The position numbers and the translations under genes were made by a program. This document shows, piece after piece, positions 33,372-42,245 of a stretch of 64,000 bases of DNA. This DNA comes from Bacteroidaceae bacterium. Lineage in GTDB: Bacteria; Bacteroidota; Bacteroidia; Bacteroidales; Bacteroidaceae. The stretch is taken from contig JAFXXQ010000046.1 of the NCBI GenBank assembly GCA_017542145.1, positions 1-64,000 on the forward strand. Reading direction: 5' to 3'. Each line of letters begins with the position of its first letter. The stretch's first letter is position 1. The notes under the pieces are model-generated. The model saw only the letters and a program-made list of their open reading frames with translations. It searched no databases and was not told the DNA's origin.

Positions 33372-36300
33372 ATGAAGAAAGCGCTTAAGATAACCGGCAT
33401 CGCCCTTGCGTCACTCGTCGGTCTCGTTCTGTTGATTATCCTCATTGCCTGCTGGCTCATCTTCACTCCCACGCGGCTCACATCCATCGTCGATAAGGTG
33501 GCCGACAAGTTCATCACCTGCGACACCCATATTGGGCGGGTGAACCTCACTCTCTTTAAGACGTTTCCCCAGCTAGGGCTTGACGTGAGCGACGTCGTTC
33601 TTATCAATCCCACCGAAGGAGCAAAGACGGACACCGTAGCTGCCCTGGGTCATCTGACGCTCGCTGTCGATGCCAAAGCATTCCTTCGCGACCGCACCAT
33701 CATCGTCAAAGGGCTGGACATCGCCGACGGCACAGCATACCTCTACACATCCGAGACGGGAGCCTCGAACCTTGACATTTTCCCCAAGAGCGACAAGGAG
33801 AAGAAAGAGTCCTCTTTCGACCTTAGCACTCTCGACGTCGATATCGACCACGTTACCGTCAGCCGTCTCAGCGCCACGCTCGACAACCGTAAGGCGGGGC
33901 TCAACACCGGCGTCGATGGTCTTGACCTGAAGCTGAAGGGAACGCTCAAGGAGGGGAATATCGATGCCGCTGTGGATGCCGCCATCCGTTCAGCTATTCT
34001 CAAAAAAGCGGGCGAAAAAACCATAGACGGCCTCGTTGGCCCCATGGGGCTGAAAGCCGACGTCAAGCTTGCCTCGGGCGGCTCAAGCAAAGCAGAGGTC
34101 ACCCTCAACACAGAGCATGCCGCCCTGAACTTGGGCGGCATAAGCGCCATGCTCGACAAGTTGACACTCAAAGTCCAAGGCGATATAAATGATAAGAACG
34201 GCTGGAACGGCATCGCCGACCTTGTAGCCACAAATCCCGTCTTCAACCGCGACGGCGAGAAGGCCATGGCTGCCGATGCCGATGAACTGGCTGTCCGTTT
34301 CACGGGCGCCTTTGACGGCACAGACTATCACCTCACACCCGCCAGCATCACCCTCTCCTCCAGCTCATTCAGCATGGATAATGAGCAGCTGCTCACCAAT
34401 GCCGCGCTCGCCATCGCAGCTGAACTGACAGCTGACACCGCCTTTAGTCGCATCGCTGTCCGCCAGGGCAGCGTCAAGCTCAACCAATTCGACATCAATC
34501 TAGACGGCACGGTGGGTCGCCCCGACTCCACAACCCTCGATGCCGACATCGCCCTAAGTACAAACCGCTGGAACCTGAAGGAAGTGCTTGCCGTCGTGCC
34601 GAAAGCCTACCGCAAGAAACTCTCCAACATCCGCATCAACGACGGCACCCTGCAGCTCGACGCCAAAGCCAATGCTGGTCTCAGGGACGGCAAGCTCGCC
34701 ATCAGCACAGCCAATGCCGGCGTCACCTTCGACCGCCTGAACGGCCGACTGAACGACAGCATCTCCATCGTCGCCCCAAAGCTGACGGCAAGCGTCGCCA
34801 TCCCCGCCAAAAAGACCACCTCGCAATTCAAGGAGTTTGCCGGGGGCACATTGAAAGCCTCCTCGCTTGCCGTGAATATTAAGGACAATCTTCAATCTTC
34901 AATCCTCAATCCTCAATCTACTTTCAGTCTCTCGGATTTCACCGATAAGAAAACGCCTTTCTCCGCCAAGGCCAAACTGGTGATGGACAACCTTGCCGCC
35001 ACCCTCGACACCATCGATGCCAAGATGGCAAAGCCCGTCGTCGAGGCAATGATGATTACGCCGAAGGGCAAAAATCCCAAGCCCCACTACGAGGCCACCG
35101 TCACCACATCAAGCCTCGACGGGCGTCTGGGCCGTCTGCTTGCAGCCAACACCGGAGCCCTCACCATCAAGGCCGCAGCCACGCGCGACGCCACGAAGAA
35201 GGCTGTCCTCGACCAGTGGAATCCCAAAGTTAATGCCAACCTCAGCTCGGCCCATGCCGACTATGCCCAGCTGCCCGTACCCGTGGATATCCCCAGCCTC
35301 CGCTTCGATTTCACGCCTGGCCGTTTCACCATCGACGACAGCCGCATAAAGCTCGGCAAGAGCGACTTCAGCCTTCGCGGTGACATCACCAACCTCGACG
35401 CGTGGCTGGCAAAGGATGGTCTGCTCAAAGGCAACCTTACCTTCTCGTCCGACTATACCGACGTCAGCCAAATCATGGACCTCGTCAGCGGCCTCGGAGC
35501 CAAGGACTCTACCGCCACAGCTGACGCGAATAAGCCCCAGGCTGCCTTTGCCGACGACGAGGTGAAGGAGGACAATCCCTTCATGGTGCCGCTGGGCGTT
35601 GACGTCTTCTTCCGTACCGATGTCAAGACCGCCAACTGGAACGGCTTCGACTTCCACAACGTGGGCGGTAAAATCACCTGCCGCGACGGCGTCCTCGTCA
35701 TGGAGGAGCTTGGCTTCACCTCCAAGGCCGCCACCATGCAGCTCACCGCCATGTACAAGTCGCCCCGCAAGAACCACCTCTTCGCCGGCGTCGATTTCCA
35801 TCTCATCAACATCGAGATTGACGACCTCATCCGCATGATTCCCAAGGTCGATTCCATCGTGCCCATGCTGAAGTCGTTCGACGGTCAGGCACAATTCCAC
35901 TTCGCCGGCGAGTCGTACCTGAAGTCCAACTACGACTTTAAACTCTCCACCCTACGCGGCGCCGCCGCCATCGAGGGCAAGGACCTCGTGGTGCTCCCCT
36001 CCTCCACCTTTGCCACCATCAAGAAGTACCTGATGACCGACAAATCGACCGAGAACCGCATCGACAGCCTCGACGTCGAGCTGAGCGTCTTCAAAGACGA
36101 GGTGGACCTCTACCCCTTCCGCGTCCGCCTCGGCCAGTACGAGGCCATCGTGGCCGGACGGCATAACATCAACCGCGACTTCGACTTCAACTACCACCTC
36201 TCCGTTACCGACACCCCCCTGCCTATGCGCCTCGGCCTCGATGTCAGCGGTACCCTCGACGACATGCACTTCAAGCTCGCTCCCTGCCGCTACAACAACC

Positions 36301-36422
36301 TCTACAAGCCCGAGCGCCGCAACGGCATCCAAGAGCGCACCCTTCAGCTTAAGACCCTCATCAACGAATCACTTAAACGCAACGTTAAACCCGTTGAATA
36401 TTACGACGAGGGGAAAGAGTAG
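33372..36422 (+). CDS. AsmA-family envelope protein
   Basis: 1016 residues: an N-terminal membrane anchor (about 8-30, 'ITGIALASLVGLVLLIILIACWLIF') and then a long periplasmic region of AsmA type ('LTLFKTFPQLGLDVSDVVLINP' near the start; 'LSVTDTPLPMRLGLDVSGTLDDMHFKLAPCRYNNLYKP' near the end). The family forms elongated beta-grooves and is linked to phospholipid transport between membranes and outer-membrane biogenesis. It is the second gene of an operon with the lipoprotein. A short 8-bp tandem repeat of TCAATCTT/TCAATCCT type (about 34889-34920) is translated in the middle. Confidence 0.87.
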   Translation: MKKALKITGIALASLVGLVLLIILIACWLIFTPTRLTSIVDKVADKFITCDTHIGRVNLTLFKTFPQLGLDVSDVVLINPTEGAKTDTVAALGHLTLAVDAKAFLRDRTIIVKGLDIADGTAYLYTSETGASNLDIFPKSDKEKKESSFDLSTLDVDIDHVTVSRLSATLDNRKAGLNTGVDGLDLKLKGTLKEGNIDAAVDAAIRSAILKKAGEKTIDGLVGPMGLKADVKLASGGSSKAEVTLNTEHAALNLGGISAMLDKLTLKVQGDINDKNGWNGIADLVATNPVFNRDGEKAMAADADELAVRFTGAFDGTDYHLTPASITLSSSSFSMDNEQLLTNAALAIAAELTADTAFSRIAVRQGSVKLNQFDINLDGTVGRPDSTTLDADIALSTNRWNLKEVLAVVPKAYRKKLSNIRINDGTLQLDAKANAGLRDGKLAISTANAGVTFDRLNGRLNDSISIVAPKLTASVAIPAKKTTSQFKEFAGGTLKASSLAVNIKDNLQSSILNPQSTFSLSDFTDKKTPFSAKAKLVMDNLAATLDTIDAKMAKPVVEAMMITPKGKNPKPHYEATVTTSSLDGRLGRLLAANTGALTIKAAATRDATKKAVLDQWNPKVNANLSSAHADYAQLPVPVDIPSLRFDFTPGRFTIDDSRIKLGKSDFSLRGDITNLDAWLAKDGLLKGNLTFSSDYTDVSQIMDLVSGLGAKDSTATADANKPQAAFADDEVKEDNPFMVPLGVDVFFRTDVKTANWNGFDFHNVGGKITCRDGVLVMEELGFTSKAATMQLTAMYKSPRKNHLFAGVDFHLINIEIDDLIRMIPKVDSIVPMLKSFDGQAQFHFAGESYLKSNYDFKLSTLRGAAAIEGKDLVVLPSSTFATIKKYLMTDKSTENRIDSLDVELSVFKDEVDLYPFRVRLGQYEAIVAGRHNINRDFDFNYHLSVTDTPLPMRLGLDVSGTLDDMHFKLAPCRYNNLYKPERRNGIQERTLQLKTLINESLKRNVKPVEYYDEGKE
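34889..34920 (+). repeat. Short tandem repeat of TCAATCTT type inside asmA
   Basis: Four to five 8-bp units of form TCAATC(T/C)T run in sequence within the coding frame. An 8-bp unit is not a multiple of three, so copy-number change would shift the frame. Confidence 0.6.
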
Positions 36423-36741
36423 AACTCTAAAAAAAATGTTCAACGCTGGGAAACTAGAATCAAACGTTGAAATAACAATCTTATTATCCGCATGAATAGA
36501 TATAGCGGCTGCTCAGCATATGACAAACCAGGAAAGTGCAACATCAAATCCTGGAAAAATTCCAGCCTGTGGAATTTAAATTCCATTTGATGGAACTTTT
36601 TTTCCTTCTGATGGAATTTTTATGGAATTTGATTCTATCCAGACAGTAAAAAAACTGCCCCAAGCTACCCCTGCAATAATATGTGGGAACAAATAGTACA
36701 GGGATGAAATGAAAGGGAACTTTTGCGTATAGTCAAAAAAA
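36423..36741. other. Convergent intergenic region with a helical-phase palindrome array
   Basis: No gene is seen between the convergent AsmA and DUF1080 genes. It carries the TGGAA/TTCCA array at 36552-36637 and the DUF1080 terminator at 36733-36777. Confidence 0.5.
36552..36637. repeat. Array of TTCCA/TGGAA boxes with about 10.5-bp period
   Basis: Alternating TGGAA and TTCCA boxes start at 36552, 36560, 36570, 36581, 36591, 36602 (TTCCT), 36612, 36623 (TGGAA) and 36633 (TTCTA). From 36560 on the steps are 10 or 11 bp, so palindrome centres repeat every 21 bp (near 36567, 36588, 36609 and 36630). The part around 36581-36602 could also form a weak terminator hairpin (TTCCAT-TTG-ATGGAA then a T run) for asmA. 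Confidence 0.65.
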
Positions 36742-36777
36742 TAACGTTTAACGCTGTGGAATTAGCGTTAAACGTTA
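36733..36777 (-). terminator. Intrinsic terminator of the GH92/sulfatase/DUF1080 operon
   Basis: TAACGTTTAACGCT at 36742-36755 and AGCGTTAAACGTTA at 36764-36777 form a perfect 14-bp stem with an 8-base loop. A T run follows on the minus strand. It lies 16 bp past the DUF1080 stop. Confidence 0.9.
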
Positions 36778-36793
36778 CAGACTATTTAGATAG

Positions 36794-37396
36794 CTAAAGA
36801 GCTTTCATGCGGAAATTACGCCAAATAACACGTGTGGGGGCCTGGCCAACTTGTAGCATGAGGCGGCCAGTAAGCAGACCAAGGGGCTCGTCGACGATGT
36901 CGGCCATGGGTACACCATTGAGCCAGGTCTGGATGTGGCTTCCCTCCATGCGGACGCGCATGGTATTCCACTCACCAGTACGTAGGACGTGGTCCTGCTC
37001 ATCGCTTACGACCATCACCTTCTGGAAATTGACTGCGCTGAAGATACCTCCGTTATTCCATCCGTGGGGACCCATCTCGACCTCGCCACCATGCAGGCCG
37101 CCCTTGTCGTCGATGTAACCGCGGAAGAAGAGACCTGTGTTGCCATCGACCTCTTGCAGGAACTCGTAAGTAAGGTCGAAGTCCTTGTAGTCTTTGGTGG
37201 TACAGAGATAACTGTTTCGGACTTCAGGACCTCCTTCAGTAACAAGATAGCCTTGAGGATTGACGGAGCAACGAGCATCGCCGATGACCTCCCATCCGTC
37301 GAGGTTCTTACCGTTGAACAATTGCTCTCCTTTCGGCTGGCAGGCCGTGAGCAGCATGGCACAGAGTGCCAACGAAAATAAGAATGTTTTTTTCAT
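36794..37396 (-). CDS. DUF1080 lipoprotein (3-keto-disaccharide hydrolase family)
   Basis: 200 residues with a lipoprotein signal ending LLTAC (C19). A concanavalin-like beta-sandwich follows ('QLFNGKNLDGWEVIGDARCSVNPQGYLVTEG', 'DFDLTYEFLQEVDGNTGLFFRG', 'GEWNTMRVRMEGSHIQTWLNG'), the DUF1080 pattern. Members have been shown or proposed to hydrolyse 3-keto-glycosides, with others only binding sugars. It is last in an operon after the sulfatase (42 bp gap) and shares the operon terminator. Confidence 0.88.
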   Translation of the reverse strand: MKKTFLFSLALCAMLLTACQPKGEQLFNGKNLDGWEVIGDARCSVNPQGYLVTEGGPEVRNSYLCTTKDYKDFDLTYEFLQEVDGNTGLFFRGYIDDKGGLHGGEVEMGPHGWNNGGIFSAVNFQKVMVVSDEQDHVLRTGEWNTMRVRMEGSHIQTWLNGVPMADIVDEPLGLLTGRLMLQVGQAPTRVIWRNFRMKAL

Positions 37397-37438
37397 TTTT
37401 TTAAATCAGTTATTAAATACGACATTATTATTCTATGG

Positions 37439-39007
37439 CTATAGTTTATAGCCGCGGAATTTTTCCTTTTCAAGAATAGCCTTCAATTCAGAAGCCTTTT
37501 CAGGACGTTGCGAGGCAAGATTATACTGTTCGCCGATGTCGATGTTGAAGTTATAAAGCTGTTCCGCGGGAGCGTTGCCGAGTTCAGTATTCGTCAGTCG
37601 ATTCATCGCCGGTCCCTTACTAGGCTGGATGTAATGCCAAATACCATCGGTGACGGAAAGCGTCCAAGGTGACGCCTCGATAACGTAGTCGCGGCCGCGA
37701 CGGTCAAGTCCCAAAAGAGCGCGGAGGTGGTCGTGGCTGTCGGGGGCGGCGGCGTCAGGGTGTTTAAAGTGTTTGCCCTGCACCAGACGAGCCAACGATG
37801 CGTAGAAGTCAATGTGTGAAAAGAGCGCAGAAGTGGTCTTTCCTGCCCTAACATGATAGGGCCAATGAACGATGAGAGGAACCCGAGTCCCGGCCTCGAA
37901 ACTGCTGTACTTTCCACCTCGGAAGTCACCCCAAGGACGATGGTCTCCAAGGAGTTCCACAGCCTGGTCGGCATAACCGTCGTCCACCACAGGGCCGTTG
38001 TCGCTGGTCAGAATAAGCAATGTGTTTTCCAGTAGCCCCTCATCACGAAGGGTTTTGACAATCTGCCCGACTGTCCAGTCGAACTGCAAGATTGCATCGC
38101 CGCGATAGCCCATACCACTCTTGCCGCGGAAGGCTTGGTTGGGATAGCGCGGTACATGGACATCGTTGGTGCCGACATAGAGGAAAAAGGTGGTGTCGCA
38201 GCAACTGCGGATGAACTCAACAGCTCGGGCAGTAAGGGTGTCGGCGATATGCTCGTCCTCCCAAAGCGCCGTGCCACCGCCCTTCATGTAGCCGATGCGC
38301 GAAATACCGTTGACGATAGCTTGGTCGTGCCCGTGATTGGGCGATGGCCTAAGTTTAGTCAGCATCTCAGGATGATCCCTGCCCAGTGGCTCATCCTCGA
38401 AGGGAGTTTGATAGCTGATGAAAATGGGTGCCGAGGGGTCGTAGTTTGCCACACGCTGATTGTCCATCCATACACACGGAACGCGGTCACCCGTGGCAGC
38501 CATAAGATAGGAGTAGTCAAAACCAATGTCGCGCGGACCAGGCGTCACCTCCGTATTCCAATCCTGTGTACCAGTACGATCGCCCAATCCCAGATGCCAC
38601 TTGCCGATGGCTCCTGTAACATAGCCGGCACGTTTGAGCATATCGGCCATCGTCTCCTGCTCGGGACGGATTATCATACCCGCGTTACCAGGGGCAATGC
38701 CTGTGTCAGGACGACGCCAGCTATAGTGGCCCGTGAAGAGCGAATAACGCGAGGGAGTGCTCGTGGAAGCGACAGCATGTGCATTAGTGAACAGCAAGCC
38801 ACCTCGAGCCAGGGCATCGACGTTAGGAGTCTGGATGCGCGTCATACCATAGCAGCTCAGATCGCCATAGCCAAGGTCATCGGCCACGATAAGCAACACG
38901 TTCGGCTGCTGGGGCACATCGAGACTCACCCGTTGTGAACTACCCACACAGCCTGTCAGCGTTGCTGCGCTAAGTCCAAGTTCACACCACACGCTGAAGT
39001 TCTTCAT
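37439..39007 (-). CDS. Secreted S1-family sulfatase, serine type
   Basis: 522 residues. The signal peptide is lipoprotein-like (TLTGC, C20). The sulfatase core has 'PNVLLIVADDLGYGDLSCYG' (metal-binding DD) and the activation motif S83-T-P-S-R87, followed by 'YSLFTGHYSWR'. The residue at the formylglycine position is Ser, so maturation would need an anaerobic sulfatase-maturating enzyme (anSME) encoded elsewhere. 'GKWHLGLGD' and 'LTSDNGPVVDDGYAD' are the other active-site segments. It removes sulfate from glycans; the substrate is unknown. It lies between GH92-BSP and DUF1080, suggesting sulfated N-glycans or mucins. Confidence 0.92.
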   Translation of the reverse strand: MKNFSVWCELGLSAATLTGCVGSSQRVSLDVPQQPNVLLIVADDLGYGDLSCYGMTRIQTPNVDALARGGLLFTNAHAVASTSTPSRYSLFTGHYSWRRPDTGIAPGNAGMIIRPEQETMADMLKRAGYVTGAIGKWHLGLGDRTGTQDWNTEVTPGPRDIGFDYSYLMAATGDRVPCVWMDNQRVANYDPSAPIFISYQTPFEDEPLGRDHPEMLTKLRPSPNHGHDQAIVNGISRIGYMKGGGTALWEDEHIADTLTARAVEFIRSCCDTTFFLYVGTNDVHVPRYPNQAFRGKSGMGYRGDAILQFDWTVGQIVKTLRDEGLLENTLLILTSDNGPVVDDGYADQAVELLGDHRPWGDFRGGKYSSFEAGTRVPLIVHWPYHVRAGKTTSALFSHIDFYASLARLVQGKHFKHPDAAAPDSHDHLRALLGLDRRGRDYVIEASPWTLSVTDGIWHYIQPSKGPAMNRLTNTELGNAPAEQLYNFNIDIGEQYNLASQRPEKASELKAILEKEKFRGYKL

Positions 39008-39029
39008 GTTAGCCTTTTATATTATTGTC

Positions 39030-42000
39030 CTATTCCTTGATATCTCCGATGGCAACCTGATATTCGTGCCAGAGGGAGTCGATGGTGTAGTTGGGGCCGA
39101 GGACGGACTGGATAGCACCATTCCAGCTCCAGGGAACGACAGTAAGACACGTGTGATTCATCTTGCGAATGAAATCGGGATCCTTCGTCTCGCGTACCCA
39201 GTTGAAGAAATAGCCGATATAGCGATAACCGTCGTGATAGCTGCCACGCTTTGGACGATCGACTTCACCATGGAAACCTCCACAGGCTACACGGACGGCA
39301 TCAGCAGTTCCCTCGATAATCTCCCATACGGCCTTGTTGGGACCTCCGTAGGGGCCTATGCCCTGCGGCTCGAGCTGGAAGGCGTGGGTAAGCTCGTGAA
39401 GTAACACGCCGCGGGTTTCGAAATCGACGCGGGCCGTGTCGTTATCGCGGAACGAGCGTTCGACGTGATCGGTACTATAAAAGATGTTTACATAACCACC
39501 GCCACCGCCTTTGGCCGAGATGCCGGGGTCGGAACGGAGTATGTAGTCGAGACGGCGCAGCATGGGGATGCTGTCAGTAGGCTTCCAATAGAGGCAACGC
39601 ATTACCTCGCGTGCCACGCTGCGGATGTAGGGATCGGGGTCGGGGATGAGGGCATGGTAAATCTCGGCGCCCTGCGTCTGGGGACTTTGGTCAATGAAAC
39701 GAATGTCCTGAAGGTGCTTGTTCCACTCCTTATCGTCGGGTGTAAGCTGAGTGGACATGCGGCTGGCGATGGAGGTCGAAGTGCCCTTACCCTTCTGCGA
39801 GGGTGAAGGAGAAAGTGAATAGGGCTTGTCGGCAACGTCAATCCCACGCTTCTTGTTGGGCTTAGAGGCCATATCGAAATCAATGACGCAACCCTCGGTA
39901 AGCTGGCTATGAGTAATATATAGTTTAGAGTAAGGCTGCCCATTGATGCGGACGGAGCGGACATAGCGGTTCTTGTCGCTCACTTTCGGAGCCTTCACTT
40001 CAATGGTGCGGCCATTCTCAAGCGTCACCTTCATATAAGGCAGATAAGGGGCACCGAGGACATACTGGTCCGATCCAGGGGCGACAGGATAGAAGCCGAG
40101 GGCGGAGAAGATATACCAAGCTGACATCTGCCCACAATCATCGTTGCCTCCCAGACCACGGATGTCGTTGCGATACATTTTGTTCATGATGGTGCGCAGC
40201 CACTCCTGCGTCTTCCAAGGTGTGGAAGTCCAGGCGAAGAGATAGGGCACATGGTGGCTGGGCTCGTTGCCGTGCACATAGCCGCCCACGAGACACTCAG
40301 AAGTGATATCCTCATTGTCAGCGTAGTACTTTTCGGGCAAATCCATTGCGAAGAGCTGGTTAAGCTTCTCGCAGAAGGCCTCCTCGCCACCCATGCAGCG
40401 TATAAGACCATACACATCGTGAGGGACGTGGAAGGAGAAATTCCATGAGTTGCCCTCAATGAATCCTTCACCATAGGTCTGATAGGGGTCGAGGTCCTTC
40501 TTGAACTCCCCATTACGGTAGCGAGGCGAAGCAAAGCCAATGGAGGTATCGTAGGTGTTCCGGTAATTGAGGGCGCGGGGCAGGAACATTGACACGATGC
40601 GGTCGTTGCCCGCAGCCTTTGCAGCAGCATAGATGGTCCAGTCATCAAAACTGTATTCGAGTGTGTTGGAGGCTGCCGTGCCGTCATTGTCGTAGGGGGC
40701 ATAGCCCAGACGCGTGTAGTCACGCACGCTAGGGAAATAGCGGTTCGTAGCGGTCTGAACCATCGCCCTCAGCGCTTCCTCATGGTTTATTCCGGCACCC
40801 TTGACGATGGCGTCAGCAAGTACGGTGACTGCGTGATAACCTGTCATGCACCACCCCTCGTTGCCCATCAGGCTCCAAACGGGTAACATGCCCACGACAT
40901 TTTGCTGCTGATGCTTAATCATGGATTTCACCATGTCGGTGTTGCGCGAGGGTTTCAGCAGTCCTAACAACGGATGCTCAGCGCGGTAGGTGTCCCAAAT
41001 GGAGAAGACGGTGTAGTTGTCAAAACCCTCCGCCGTGTGGATATTACCGTCCAGCCCACGATACTGACGGTCCACGTCCATGTAAATGGAGGGGTTGATC
41101 ATAGTGTGATAGAGCGAAGTGTAGAGCATAGCCTTCTGATCGTTGGTACCTGTGCAATCAATGACGGATAGCTCACGTTCCCAATCATCACGCGTCTGCT
41201 CACAGATGGTCTCAAACGTCTTTCCCGAAGCCTCTGCCCACAAGTTCTTCAAGGCGCCGTCGGTGGAGACCGCCGAGAGAGCAACTTTCACGACAAGTGG
41301 CGTAGTCTCAGATACAGGATGCGTAGCAGAAGCGGCATTGTTCTGCCCGCGATTGCGTCTGCGGTTAGGAACAGCGTCGAAATTAAAGTAGGCCACGATG
41401 TTGCGTCCAGCTATGTCGGGGAAATTATGGTAGCGATCAAACTTGCCCCAGAAGCCGCTGTACTTCTCACGTTTCATGTCGCGGTAGCCGTAGGTGCGGA
41501 TGGGCTTCGAGAAGGAGATGGCGAAGTAAGTGTAATTGGAGCGCGCCCAGCCGTCGGTGATGCGGTAGCCGGTGATTAGAGTGTCGTTCTCCACACGAAG
41601 CGTAGACCAGAGCACTTTACCGTCGTAGTTGTAGATACCGTGCATGAGATCGAGGATGATGCGTTGCTCGGAGGCATCGGGAAAGGTATACTTATGTACA
41701 CCTACACGCTGGGTAGCAGTAAGTTGCACTTTAACGCCATTATCTGACAGGATTACCTCGTAATAGCCTGGAGACGCTTTCTCTGTGTCGTGCGAAAAAC
41801 GCTGGCGATAGCCACCATCGGGGTTGTCCTTGGTGCCGGGATTGAGCTGTAGTTCGCCTGTCTGCGGCATGATGAGGATGTCGCCCAAATCAGAATGCCC
41901 CGTACCGCTTAAGTGGGTATGACTGAAGCCGACAATGGTGTTGTCGGTATGTTGATAGCCCGCACAATACTCATAGACCTTGCCCTGATAACGCCCGTCC

Positions 42001-42197
42001 ACATTGTGGGGGATAGTGTCTGTGTCAGGACTGAGCTGCACAATGCCAAAGGGGGCACAAGCTCCTGGGAATGTGTGGCCCATGCCTTCCGTACCAATGA
42101 ATGGATTGACATACACGACTTTGTCGATTGTCTGATCTGCTCCTGCCATCAGGATAAATAGGACGATTAACGATGTGAATAGAATACTTTTTTTCAT
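39030..42197 (-). CDS. GH92 alpha-mannosidase fused to a BSP-type metallopeptidase
   Basis: 1055 residues with a signal peptide (about 1-20). Residues 25-775 are a full GH92 domain: 'VNPFIGTEGMGHTFPGACAPFG', 'EGNSWNFSFHVPHD' (581-594) and 'GNDDCGQMSAWYIFSALGFYP' (684-704) hold the Ca2+-dependent exo-alpha-mannosidase active site. A linker (about 780-830) contains an S/P/K-rich piece encoded by a palindromic repeat. Residues 830-1055 match the plant 'basic secretory protein' peptidase family: H934-E-L-T-H938 and a downstream E962-G-T-A-D. This joins removal of N-glycan mannose to a zinc-peptidase-like domain, fitting attack on glycoproteins. It is first in the operon with the sulfatase and DUF1080 genes. 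The fusion could alternatively be a recent joining of two genes, but the frame is continuous. Confidence 0.88.
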   Translation of the reverse strand: MKKSILFTSLIVLFILMAGADQTIDKVVYVNPFIGTEGMGHTFPGACAPFGIVQLSPDTDTIPHNVDGRYQGKVYEYCAGYQHTDNTIVGFSHTHLSGTGHSDLGDILIMPQTGELQLNPGTKDNPDGGYRQRFSHDTEKASPGYYEVILSDNGVKVQLTATQRVGVHKYTFPDASEQRIILDLMHGIYNYDGKVLWSTLRVENDTLITGYRITDGWARSNYTYFAISFSKPIRTYGYRDMKREKYSGFWGKFDRYHNFPDIAGRNIVAYFNFDAVPNRRRNRGQNNAASATHPVSETTPLVVKVALSAVSTDGALKNLWAEASGKTFETICEQTRDDWERELSVIDCTGTNDQKAMLYTSLYHTMINPSIYMDVDRQYRGLDGNIHTAEGFDNYTVFSIWDTYRAEHPLLGLLKPSRNTDMVKSMIKHQQQNVVGMLPVWSLMGNEGWCMTGYHAVTVLADAIVKGAGINHEEALRAMVQTATNRYFPSVRDYTRLGYAPYDNDGTAASNTLEYSFDDWTIYAAAKAAGNDRIVSMFLPRALNYRNTYDTSIGFASPRYRNGEFKKDLDPYQTYGEGFIEGNSWNFSFHVPHDVYGLIRCMGGEEAFCEKLNQLFAMDLPEKYYADNEDITSECLVGGYVHGNEPSHHVPYLFAWTSTPWKTQEWLRTIMNKMYRNDIRGLGGNDDCGQMSAWYIFSALGFYPVAPGSDQYVLGAPYLPYMKVTLENGRTIEVKAPKVSDKNRYVRSVRINGQPYSKLYITHSQLTEGCVIDFDMASKPNKKRGIDVADKPYSLSPSPSQKGKGTSTSIASRMSTQLTPDDKEWNKHLQDIRFIDQSPQTQGAEIYHALIPDPDPYIRSVAREVMRCLYWKPTDSIPMLRRLDYILRSDPGISAKGGGGGYVNIFYSTDHVERSFRDNDTARVDFETRGVLLHELTHAFQLEPQGIGPYGGPNKAVWEIIEGTADAVRVACGGFHGEVDRPKRGSYHDGYRYIGYFFNWVRETKDPDFIRKMNHTCLTVVPWSWNGAIQSVLGPNYTIDSLWHEYQVAIGDIKE
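39788..39827. repeat. Imperfect palindromic repeat in the GH92-BSP linker
   Basis: CCTTACCCTTCTGCGAGGGT (plus strand) and the following GAAGG form an imperfect stem (CCTT-A-CCCT with AGGGTGAAGG). It codes for the residues SPSPSQKGKG of the interdomain linker. The style is that of dispersed REP-like repeats. Confidence 0.5.
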
Positions 42198-42245
42198 AGA
42201 ATTATTTATTTGTTTTTACATCACCTTTCAAAACCATCCCTTACC

